Below are positions 1 to 7,955 of a stretch of 64,000 bases of DNA, one piece after another (position 1 is the stretch's first letter; each line of letters opens with the position of its first letter). The notes under the pieces were generated by a model. The model was not told the origin of the DNA and made no database searches. It worked only from the letters and a program-made list of their open reading frames with translations. The DNA lies in the NCBI GenBank assembly GCA_918797485.1, contig CAKKNE010000006.1:1302001-1366000 (forward strand). Reading direction: 5' to 3'. This stretch comes from Pelagomonas calceolata (Eukaryota > Sar > Pelagophyceae > Pelagomonadales > Pelagomonadaceae). Both the position numbers and the translations under genes were made by a program.

Positions 1-1050
1 GACGACACGTGGGAGTACCACACGACGCACAAGAAGTGGCGCTACCGAAGTCTCGGTTCCGTGAGGCCGTGCAAGCGCTTCCACGTGCAATATGCCTGGG
101 ACGCTTCTCACTTGTACTTGTTCGGCGGGACCGATGGCGGTCTCAGAGTGAACAAGGGCGAGAATTTTATTTTTGGCCCTAGAGCGGAGTTTAATGATTT
201 GTGGCGCTTGCAACTCAACGAAGAGTCGGCGCGGTGGGAAAAGCTCCACGGCGGCTCGGACGAGACCTACAACGCCGTCGAGGGGCAGGACGTGCCGCGG
301 AAGGCGCACATGGGCGGCTGCGCCTGCGCCGCCGGCAAAGTGTATACGTTTGGCGGGCTCTGTGGAGATGAGAGTGAAGAGCCGGACGGCCTCGAGGCGC
401 TGGGCGAATTGTGGGCTTGGAATATTGGGGAAGCCGCCTGGTCGCGCGCGAAAACGACGGGTTCGAAACCGGACGCGCGGTACGGGTGTGGCATGGTTTC
501 CGATGGGGATGGTTTTTTGCTGACGGGCGGACGAGTGAGGGATAAGGAGGACGAAGATGCCCGGAAATTGTTCGACGACCTCTGGCGGCTAGATTGTACG
601 ACGATGGCCTGGTCTTTATTACATAGAGACCCGCTCCTCAAGCGCGTCGACGCGGCGGTCTGCCGCGCCGGCAACCACCTCATCCTGTGGGGCGGGAACG
701 TCGCCGAGCAGCCGATCGCGGCGGAGGTCCCGTGCGACGGCGTTCTGTATGATGACCAATTCAGAGCGTGCGCGCCGCTACCCGTCAGACCGTGCGACGT
801 GCCTTCGGGCTTGACCGAGGCGCCGCCGTTCGGGCGGCTGCACGCGACGCTGGTCTCGATCCCGGACGGGGCGCGGCGCGTCCTGCTCTTATTCGGGGGC
901 GAGAGCGTGCACCCGCACATGTACCACGGGTCCGTCTACGAGGCGCGGCTCTTCCTGCCCGGGAGCAGCGAGGACCCGCCGGACCTCGGGGACCTGTCGC
1001 TCGCGCCCGCTCCCGCTCCCGCTCCCGCGCCGGCGCCGGCGCCCGCTTGA
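1..1050 (+). CDS. Kelch-repeat beta-propeller protein, 5' end outside window
   Basis: The reading frame is open from base 1 (DDTWEYHTTHKKW...), so the gene begins before the window and the GTG at 61 is not a start. At least five kelch blades are visible from their LYLFGGTDGG, VYTFGGLCGDE, FLLTGGRV, LILWGGN and VLLLFGGES strands, with the usual downstream Trp/Tyr positions (for example DLWRL, ELWAW). Such propellers are protein-interaction scaffolds; the partner cannot be read from the sequence. The C-terminus is a short (Pro-Ala)n tail encoded by a gcgccc/gctccc repeat at about 1005-1047. No catalytic or membrane segment is seen in the visible part. Confidence 0.85.
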   Translation, partial: DDTWEYHTTHKKWRYRSLGSVRPCKRFHVQYAWDASHLYLFGGTDGGLRVNKGENFIFGPRAEFNDLWRLQLNEESARWEKLHGGSDETYNAVEGQDVPRKAHMGGCACAAGKVYTFGGLCGDESEEPDGLEALGELWAWNIGEAAWSRAKTTGSKPDARYGCGMVSDGDGFLLTGGRVRDKEDEDARKLFDDLWRLDCTTMAWSLLHRDPLLKRVDAAVCRAGNHLILWGGNVAEQPIAAEVPCDGVLYDDQFRACAPLPVRPCDVPSGLTEAPPFGRLHATLVSIPDGARRVLLLFGGESVHPHMYHGSVYEARLFLPGSSEDPPDLGDLSLAPAPAPAPAPAPAPA

Positions 1051-1120
1051 GAAAGTACCTTTGTAAATTCGCATTTCAGACACCTATCTACCGTGCGCTG
1101 CGGAAAACACGCGCTTGCTT

Positions 1121-1144
1121 GCTAGCGACTGTAAGACACTAGCA
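1121..1144 (+). promoter_or_regulatory. Copy 1 of dispersed CTAGCG...GTAAGACACTAG motif
   Basis: GCTAGCG, a short spacer, then GTAAGACACTAGCA. It lies 86 bp upstream of the ATG at 1230 and in the same orientation as that gene. The motif recurs at eight other intergenic places in this window. Confidence 0.5.
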
Positions 1145-1229
1145 AGACTTCCGCTGTGCTCTGCAGACGCGTTGCGTGGCCGCACGGCTGCCCGCTGCCC
1201 ATCAGCTCTTCGTGGCAGCCCCAGGCGCG

Positions 1230-2774
1230 ATGCGGCGCCTGCCGCTCGCGTCGGTGCTGCTCACCGCCCACGCCTTACTGCTGCGCATCCAGTCACCTGA
1301 GGATAATGCCTGCGTGCCGTCGACGACAGCAGTAATAGTGGAGGTCCTCGTCGAGCATGATGATCCGGATGACGTCGCGGGGCAGCTGCGGGACGCGCGG
1401 ATCTGCGTCGCGGGATCTACGGACGCCGGAGTAATCACGAGGAGCTGCGCCGTGCCTGGCGGCGGCGAGGCGCATCTAGATTTGCCCAAGGGCACGACCG
1501 TGATGCTCGGAGCGACGATGGAGCTGCGCAACGCGACGCGCGCGACGACGCCGTCGACGACCCGCGTCTCCACAACTACGGACGACACGCACCTAACTTG
1601 TGAAGATGGCAGGGACCCCTTTCCTCTGACCGAAGCGACGCGACGAGCTCTACAACTCAAGGCCCAGGCGTCGGACCGCGGCGCGCTGGATATTAACTGG
1701 CCGCGGCCGTCGAGTCTGGTGCGGAGCCCGACCGTCGCCGTGTCCATCAATATTGCGTTTCCCAACGGCACGCTCGCGCGACCCGATGGCACGTCTTGCG
1801 TCACCATGCGGTCGCTTGATGATAGAGGGGACTTCGTCGAGTCCTGCGTCGAGGTCGCGGCGGAGACGGAGCACCTCGAGTTCCGCGTGCCCTGGGTCAC
1901 GAAGACGCGGATCGGTCTTGCTTTGTCCGTCGACGGGCGGACGTCGCTCCCTCTTGATTTGACTGTGGACCCAGCCATGCGACGACCACCGCTCCCCGAA
2001 AACTATGCGGAGGGCTACCCCGAGGGCTGGGTGTTGAAACCGCACGCATCCTTACATACACGCCAACTCGTGCTCGTCGTCTGTAGATACGGCGAGGACC
2101 TGGACTGGCTGCGGTACCAGCCGCACCCCGCTGTCGTCTACGAGAAGCACAGCGATCGCGTCGCCCAAGCGGGTCTGCACGGCGTGCCCCGGAACACGGC
2201 GAACGAGGCATCCGCGTTCCTGAAATTTATCGTGGACTACTACGATAATTTGCCGGAAGTCATGGTCTTCTTGCATGGCCACCGGTACGCCTACCACCAG
2301 GAGGACGTGCTGACGTTGCTCGACGCCATCGAGGACCCGTCGACGCTACCGGGCTACTGCAATTTGAACCTTGCTGTGTGGGGCCTGAAGGAGGACCCTT
2401 CTCGAAAGCCGCTCTACGAAGAACACAAAGCGTGGCTCGAGGCCTGGCTCGGGCCCCTGCCTCCGTTGTTACTAGATCGGTGCTGCGCGCAGTTTGTCGT
2501 GCGACGGGAGCGCGTCCTGCATCGACCCAAGGCCTTCTTCGAGGAGGCCTTGCAGCACGCGTACTACGACGTGGAGCCTTTACCGGAGGGTGATTCCGAG
2601 GCGAACCGGCGGTTGGGCCTGCTCTTCGAGTGGCTCTGGCACTACCTGTTTGGCGAACCGCCGGTCGCCGCGGAGCTCGGGGACTTCGTGGACGGGATCG
2701 ATACGACGCACCTCGTGTATCTGGCGGGGGCGCGGCGGCGGCCGAGTTGCGTGGCGGACGGCGCCGGGGCCTAA
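1230..2774 (+). CDS. Secreted DUF3431-family protein
   Basis: I place the start at 1230 rather than the in-frame ATG at 1176, because MRRLPLASVLLTAHALLL reads as a signal peptide and begins just inside the longer frame. The N-terminal half (to about residue 270) is a beta-rich ectodomain with scattered Cys and NATR/NGT glycosylation sequons and no family I recognise. The C-terminal half fits the DUF3431 family: LVLVVCRYGEDLDWL, then VYEKHSD, NEASAFLKFIVDYYDNLP, VMVFLHGHRYAYHQED, and the CCAQFVVRRERVLHRP block near the end. DUF3431 proteins in fungi and algae are uncharacterised and sometimes compared to glycosyltransferases; no activity is claimed. There is no obvious C-terminal membrane helix. 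Confidence 0.75.
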   Translation: MRRLPLASVLLTAHALLLRIQSPEDNACVPSTTAVIVEVLVEHDDPDDVAGQLRDARICVAGSTDAGVITRSCAVPGGGEAHLDLPKGTTVMLGATMELRNATRATTPSTTRVSTTTDDTHLTCEDGRDPFPLTEATRRALQLKAQASDRGALDINWPRPSSLVRSPTVAVSINIAFPNGTLARPDGTSCVTMRSLDDRGDFVESCVEVAAETEHLEFRVPWVTKTRIGLALSVDGRTSLPLDLTVDPAMRRPPLPENYAEGYPEGWVLKPHASLHTRQLVLVVCRYGEDLDWLRYQPHPAVVYEKHSDRVAQAGLHGVPRNTANEASAFLKFIVDYYDNLPEVMVFLHGHRYAYHQEDVLTLLDAIEDPSTLPGYCNLNLAVWGLKEDPSRKPLYEEHKAWLEAWLGPLPPLLLDRCCAQFVVRRERVLHRPKAFFEEALQHAYYDVEPLPEGDSEANRRLGLLFEWLWHYLFGEPPVAAELGDFVDGIDTTHLVYLAGARRRPSCVADGAGA

Positions 2775-3031
2775 CTGTTGTTGTTGTGGCACAAACCGGC
2801 TCTTCAGGGGCTCGATGGGGATTCCTATTACGCTGCTAGGACTAGTGGGCGCCCCCAGCGCTCGTGCGGGTTGTGCTTTCTCAGCTGATGCCAGTGCGCC
2901 AGCCAGTGGTTTCATTGCCTGTTCATGCCACCCCAGAAAGTCAGAGGAGGCAGCCCAGGCAGCCTCTCTGCAGAACCGATGCCAGTGATGGCAGCCCGAA
3001 GCTAGCAAGGGCGAAGTAGCCCCCGGTAGAG

Positions 3032-6000
3032 ATGTGGACGCGCCTGCTCCTACTGCTGCCTGTCGTCACCGCCGCGCGGCGGCGGCGCCTCGGCGACGCG
3101 CTCGACATGGAACACCTCCGGCGCCTCGCCGACGACGGCCAGGTCGGCACGGAGCTTCGATTCAAGCTCGCCGCCGGGACCAGCGCCGCGCGGGCGGCGA
3201 AGGTCGCGGCCGCGGTGGACTGCTCGTCGGCGAAGCGCGTCTTCCGAAAGGCGGGCATACACGAAGACAAGCACGTCGCTGCTGGGCTCGATCGCTGGTA
3301 CAAGGTCAAGTGCTCCGGGGCGTCAAACGAGACCTGGTCGAAGCTCGACGCCTTCCTCGCCAAGGGCGACGCGAGCCACGACGGCGTCGAGTTCGTCGAG
3401 CCCGCGCTCGTGGTCAAAATGTCGCCGTGGGAGCCAAACGACCCGCATTTCTCGTTGCAGAGCCACTACTCCTCGATCGGGCTCGAGAATGCGTGGGAGC
3501 TCACGAAGGGCGACCCAAGCGTGGTCGTCCAGGTCATCGACTCGGGCCTCGACCTGGCCCACGAGGACCTCCAAAACAATATCTGGAAAAATGCGCAGAC
3601 GCACCCGGAGACGGGCGAGAGCGAATGGCCCGACAACTGCAACGACGGCCTCGACAACGACGGAAATGGTTTCATCGACGACTGCCACGGGTACAACCAT
3701 GCCGACAATCATGCTGGAGATGCGTCGAGCGGCAACTATCTGGGAGACGGCTCGCACGGGACGCACTGCGCAGGGACGATTGCCGCGGACAGCAACAACG
3801 GCGTCGGAGTCGCGGGCGTCGCGGGCGGCGACGGCTCTGTGGGCTCGGGCGCATCGCTCATGACGTCCGTAGTCTTTGGACAGACGAGCGTCAGTGGCTT
3901 CGCGGAGGCCCTAGCGTACGGCGCCGACAACGGCGCCCAGATCTCGAGCAACAGCTGGGGGTACACCGCGCCAGGCGTCTACGACCAAGTCATCTTGGAC
4001 GCCATCGACTACTACAACGACGTCGGCGGCATGGTCGTGTTTGCGGCGGGCAACGACGGCACCGACGAGGAGTGGTACCCGGCCTACCACGACGGAGCCG
4101 TGGCCGTCGCGGCCCTCGACGACGACGGGGCCCGCGCCGCCTTTACCTGCTACGGCGGCTGGATTGACATTAGTGCTCCTGGCGTCGACGTGGTCTCGAC
4201 CATCACCGTAAGCGATGGATCATACGGCTACATGAGCGGCACGTCGATGGCCTGCCCGCACGTTTCGGGCGTCCTGGCGCTCGGTCTCTCGTACCATCCG
4301 ACGGCAAGCAGAGACGAGCTGCTCGCCTGTGCCTATTCGACGGCGACGAACATCGACGCGCTGAACTCGGGGTACGAGGGGAAGCTCGGGGCGGGCAGGG
4401 TCGACGCCTTTGCATTCCTGGACTGCTTGGGCACGCGGGCGCCGACGCTCACGCCTGTGCCGTCGGCTTTGCCGACGCCCGAGCCATCGCCCGGGCCGAC
4501 GACGACGCTTGCGCCGACGGTGCTATGCGTCTGCGACCAGACGCTCGAGGTTGGCGTATTTACGGACAACTGGCCGGGCGAGACGACGTGGAAGGTGACC
4601 CTGGACGAAGATGCTCCCATAAACTGCGTCGATGGGTCGGCGGGCGGGCCGTACACGGAGACCTCGACACTGCACACGCATGCAATCACTGTCTGCACCG
4701 GCCAACGGTACCTCTTCGAGATCTTCGACTCGTACGGCGACGGCATTTGTTGCGGCGAAAATGGCGACGGATACTACTACCTGCAGCTAAACGGCGTCGA
4801 GATTAAGAGGGGTGGGGACTACGGGCCCGGCGACTCGCACGACTTCGTCGTTCCGTCGACGCGAGCGCCGACAGTTGTGCCGACGGCGACACCTGCGCCA
4901 ACGGCGACGCTTGCGCCGACGCCGCCGACGCCGACGTGTGGCACGCTCGACATGGGAAACCTCCGGCGCCTGGCCGACGAAGGCCAGGTGGGCACGGAGA
5001 TTCGCTTCAAGCTCGCCGCCGGGACCAGCGCCGCTCGGGCGGCGACGGTCGCGGCCGCGGTGGACTGCTCGTCGGCGAAGCGCGTCTTCCGCCCCGCTGG
5101 AAGGTATGAGGCCAAGCACCGCGCCGCCGGCCTCGATCGCTGGTGGACGGTGAAGTGCTCCGAGGCGAACGAGACCTGGTCGAAGCTCGACGCCTTCCTC
5201 GCCAAGGAGAGCCGCGACGGCATCGAGATCGTCGAGCCCGCGCTCGTGGTCAAGATGTCGTCGTGGGAGCCAAACGACCCGCTGTTCTCGTCGCAGAGCC
5301 ACTACTCCTCAATCGAGCTCGAGGCCGCGTGGGAGCTCACGAAGGGCGACCCAAGCGTGGTCGTCCAGGTCCTCGACACGGGCCTCGACCTGGACCACGA
5401 GGACCTCCAAAACAATATCTGGCAGAATCCGGGCGAAATCTGCGGCAACGGCGAGGACGACGATGATAACGGCTATGTCGACGACTGCCACGGGTACAAC
5501 CACGCCGACGGCACGGGAACCGACCTCTTGGGAGACGGCTCGCACGGCTCGCACTGCGCCGGAACAATCTCCGCGGACAGCAACAACGGCGTCGGAGTCG
5601 CGGGCGTCGCGGGCGGCGACGGTACTCCCGGCTCGGGCGCCTCGCTCATGATCTCAGTAGGCTTCGGATCGACCTTTACGGGCGGCTTTGCGGAGGCGTT
5701 GGTCTACGGCGCGGACAACGGAGCTCAGATCTCGTCGAACTCGTGGGGCTACACCTCGCCCGACGTGTGCGAGCAGGCCGTCATCGACGCCATCGACTAC
5801 TACAACGACGAAGGCGGCATAGTCGTGTTTGCGGCGGGCAACGACGATTCTGAAGCGTGCTACTACCCGGGCTGCTACGACGGCGTTGTTGGGGTCGCGG
5901 CACTCGATGATAATGGCGCGCGGGCATATTTCTCGAACTACGGCGGCACGGTTGATATAAGTGCCCCGGGGCATCCTGTACTCTCGACAGTCATCATGGG

Positions 6001-7789
6001 CGAGGGGTCAGTAGATTCGAACTACGACTCGTACAGCGGCACGTCCATGGCCTGCCCGCACGTCGCGGGCGTCCTGGCGCTCGGTCTTTCGTTGCAGACG
6101 ACGGCAAGCAGGAACGAGCTGCTCGACTGTGCCTATTCAACGGCGACGAACATCGACGCGCTGAACCCGGGCTACGTGGGAAAATTAGGGGCGGGCAGGA
6201 TCGACGCCTTTGCATTCCTGGACTGCTTGGGCACACGGGCGCCGACGCTCACGCCTGTACCGTCGGCTTTGCCGACGCCCGCGCCGTCACCTATACCGAC
6301 GACGACGCCTGCGCCGACAGTGCCATGCGTCTGCGACCAGACGCTTGTGGTTGGCGTCTACACGGACGACTGGCCGGGAGAAACGACCTGGTCCTTGACC
6401 ATGGACGACGCCGCGCCCGAAAACTGCGTGGACGGGTCGATGACCGACGGCCCGTACGCCGCGAATGGGACCCTTTACTCGAAAGAGACCGCCGTCTGCG
6501 TGGGCGTGACGTACACCTTCCACATCTTCGACTCGTACGGCGACGGCATCTGCTGCGCGTACGGAGAAGGCTACTACTACCTGCAGCTCAACGGCGTCGA
6601 GATGGTCCGCGGCGGCGAGTTCGGCGGGCTCGAGACCTACGTGTTCACGCCGACGGCGACGCATGGCGGCGTCGACTCGTACTCGTACTCGTACTCGTAC
6701 CCGGACTCGGACTCGTGTGCCGTCGGCTACGTAGCCGACTGCTCGGGCGACGGCGACTGCTGCCTGGAGAGTTGGATCGGCGACGAAATTTGCGACGGCG
6801 TGGACCAAGTAGATGGTTGCGACCTGAGCTGTTTCGACAACGACGGCGGCGACTGCGACGGCGACGACAACTGGGACGACGAGAGCCCCGACTACTCGTA
6901 CTCCTACTCTTACTCTGATAACTGGGACGACAAGTGCCTCGGACAGACGGCGTGCTACCCCGACGGCAGCCCATGCGCAACAGGCGAGTTTTGCAACTTT
7001 GACCATGGTAGCTCCGGATTCTGTGAGCCGTGCTCGTCCTTTAGCGAACCTACCGCTTGCTTTGATGATGGTCTACCGAGCGACGGCGCGGCAGATTGCC
7101 ACGCGTGCTGCTTCCAAGGCTCGTACTCGTACTCGTACTCGCCAACAACATATGCGCCAACTGCAGTGGAAACATATCTTCCAACAAACTACGAACACTC
7201 GTACTCGTACTCGTACTCGTACTCGTCGGGACCGACACCGACGTGTGGCGCCGGCCAAGTAGCCGACTGCTCGGGCGACGGCGACTGCTGCCCGGAGAGT
7301 TGGATCGGCGACGACTTGTGCGATGGCGAGGACCAGGAATGGGGTTGCGACCTGAGCTGTTTCGACAACGACGGCGGCGACTGCGACGGCGACGACAACT
7401 GGGACGACGAGAGCCCCGACTACTCGTACTCCTACTCTTACTCTGATAACTGGGACGACAAGTGCCTCGGACAGACGGCGTGCTACCCCGACGGCAGCCC
7501 ATGCGCAACAGGCGAGTTTTGCAACTTTGACCATGGTAGCTCCGGATTCTGTGAGCCGTGCTCGTCCTTTAGCGAACCTACCGCTTGCTTTGATGATGGT
7601 CTACCGAGCGACGGCGCGGCAGATTGCCACGCGTGCTGCTTCCAAGGCTCGTACTCGTACTCGTACTCGCCAACCGCCATGCGCCAACTGCAGTGGAAAC
7701 ATATCTTCCAACAAACTACGAACACTCGTACTCGTACTCGTACTCGTACTCGTCGGGACCGACACCGACGTGTGGCGCCGGCCAAGTAG
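3032..7789 (+). CDS. Secreted double subtilisin-like (S8) protease with LNR-like repeats; frame disrupted near 7675
   Basis: A signal peptide (MWTRLLLLLPVVTA) is followed by a propeptide-like region and a first S8 domain with an intact triad: Asp170 (VIDSGLD), His242 (HGTHCAG), Asn341 (AAGN) and Ser405 (SGTSMACPH). A Pro/Thr linker and a Cys-rich domain with IFDSYGDGICC follow. The whole unit then repeats, from propeptide to DSYGDGICC, with a second triad at Asp782, His838 and Ser1005. Both units carry a Ca-binding-type loop (DNDGNGFIDDC; DDDDNGYVDDC). After about 6665 come LNR-like Cys/Asp-rich repeats (DCSGDGDCC...CFDNDGGDC) separated by Tyr-Ser tracts. The last 40 residues (RTRTRTRTRR...) are an out-of-frame reading of such a tract; the biological frame continues in the next entry. 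Confidence 0.85.
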   Translation: MWTRLLLLLPVVTAARRRRLGDALDMEHLRRLADDGQVGTELRFKLAAGTSAARAAKVAAAVDCSSAKRVFRKAGIHEDKHVAAGLDRWYKVKCSGASNETWSKLDAFLAKGDASHDGVEFVEPALVVKMSPWEPNDPHFSLQSHYSSIGLENAWELTKGDPSVVVQVIDSGLDLAHEDLQNNIWKNAQTHPETGESEWPDNCNDGLDNDGNGFIDDCHGYNHADNHAGDASSGNYLGDGSHGTHCAGTIAADSNNGVGVAGVAGGDGSVGSGASLMTSVVFGQTSVSGFAEALAYGADNGAQISSNSWGYTAPGVYDQVILDAIDYYNDVGGMVVFAAGNDGTDEEWYPAYHDGAVAVAALDDDGARAAFTCYGGWIDISAPGVDVVSTITVSDGSYGYMSGTSMACPHVSGVLALGLSYHPTASRDELLACAYSTATNIDALNSGYEGKLGAGRVDAFAFLDCLGTRAPTLTPVPSALPTPEPSPGPTTTLAPTVLCVCDQTLEVGVFTDNWPGETTWKVTLDEDAPINCVDGSAGGPYTETSTLHTHAITVCTGQRYLFEIFDSYGDGICCGENGDGYYYLQLNGVEIKRGGDYGPGDSHDFVVPSTRAPTVVPTATPAPTATLAPTPPTPTCGTLDMGNLRRLADEGQVGTEIRFKLAAGTSAARAATVAAAVDCSSAKRVFRPAGRYEAKHRAAGLDRWWTVKCSEANETWSKLDAFLAKESRDGIEIVEPALVVKMSSWEPNDPLFSSQSHYSSIELEAAWELTKGDPSVVVQVLDTGLDLDHEDLQNNIWQNPGEICGNGEDDDDNGYVDDCHGYNHADGTGTDLLGDGSHGSHCAGTISADSNNGVGVAGVAGGDGTPGSGASLMISVGFGSTFTGGFAEALVYGADNGAQISSNSWGYTSPDVCEQAVIDAIDYYNDEGGIVVFAAGNDDSEACYYPGCYDGVVGVAALDDNGARAYFSNYGGTVDISAPGHPVLSTVIMGEGSVDSNYDSYSGTSMACPHVAGVLALGLSLQTTASRNELLDCAYSTATNIDALNPGYVGKLGAGRIDAFAFLDCLGTRAPTLTPVPSALPTPAPSPIPTTTPAPTVPCVCDQTLVVGVYTDDWPGETTWSLTMDDAAPENCVDGSMTDGPYAANGTLYSKETAVCVGVTYTFHIFDSYGDGICCAYGEGYYYLQLNGVEMVRGGEFGGLETYVFTPTATHGGVDSYSYSYSYPDSDSCAVGYVADCSGDGDCCLESWIGDEICDGVDQVDGCDLSCFDNDGGDCDGDDNWDDESPDYSYSYSYSDNWDDKCLGQTACYPDGSPCATGEFCNFDHGSSGFCEPCSSFSEPTACFDDGLPSDGAADCHACCFQGSYSYSYSPTTYAPTAVETYLPTNYEHSYSYSYSYSSGPTPTCGAGQVADCSGDGDCCPESWIGDDLCDGEDQEWGCDLSCFDNDGGDCDGDDNWDDESPDYSYSYSYSDNWDDKCLGQTACYPDGSPCATGEFCNFDHGSSGFCEPCSSFSEPTACFDDGLPSDGAADCHACCFQGSYSYSYSPTAMRQLQWKHIFQQTTNTRTRTRTRTRRDRHRRVAPAK

Positions 7790-7955
7790 CCGACTGCTCG
7801 GGCGACGGCGACTGCTGCCCGGAGAGTTGGATCGGCGACGACTTGTGCGATGGTGAGGACCAGGAATGGGGTTGCGACCTGAGCTGTTTCGACAACGACG
7901 GCGGCGACTGCGACGGCGACGACAACTGGGACGACGAGAGCCCCGACTACTCGTA
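6896..7955 (+). repeat. ~528-bp near-perfect tandem duplication with a 1-nt indel, plus TACTCG hexamer tracts
   Basis: Matching landmarks are 528 bp apart before the indel (tactctgata at 6911 and 7439) and 527 bp apart after it (acgtgtggcg at 7241 and 7768). The difference lies in ccaacaacatatgcgcc (7142-7158) versus ccaaccgccatgcgcc (7670-7685), which shifts the frame in copy 2. Each unit encodes one LNR-like module, one Cys-rich module (CLGQTACYPDGSPC) and two Tyr-Ser tracts made of TACTCG hexamers. Further TACTCG tracts occur at about 6676-6710, 7990-8025, 8263-8300, 8461-8507 and 9387-9415. Confidence 0.9.

Noticed and set aside
1121-1144. Motif GTAAGACACTAG as a 5' splice site or spliced-leader signal
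   Set aside because: It begins with GTAAG, but no paired acceptor or frame logic follows at several copies, and spliced-leader trans-splicing is not known in this group; a promoter or repeat role fits better.
7624-7672. Signal-peptide-like start of the 7624 frame
   Set aside because: It is the shifted reading of TACTCG hexamers and the homologous in-frame copy upstream reads as Tyr-Ser; the tandem-copy comparison points to an indel instead.
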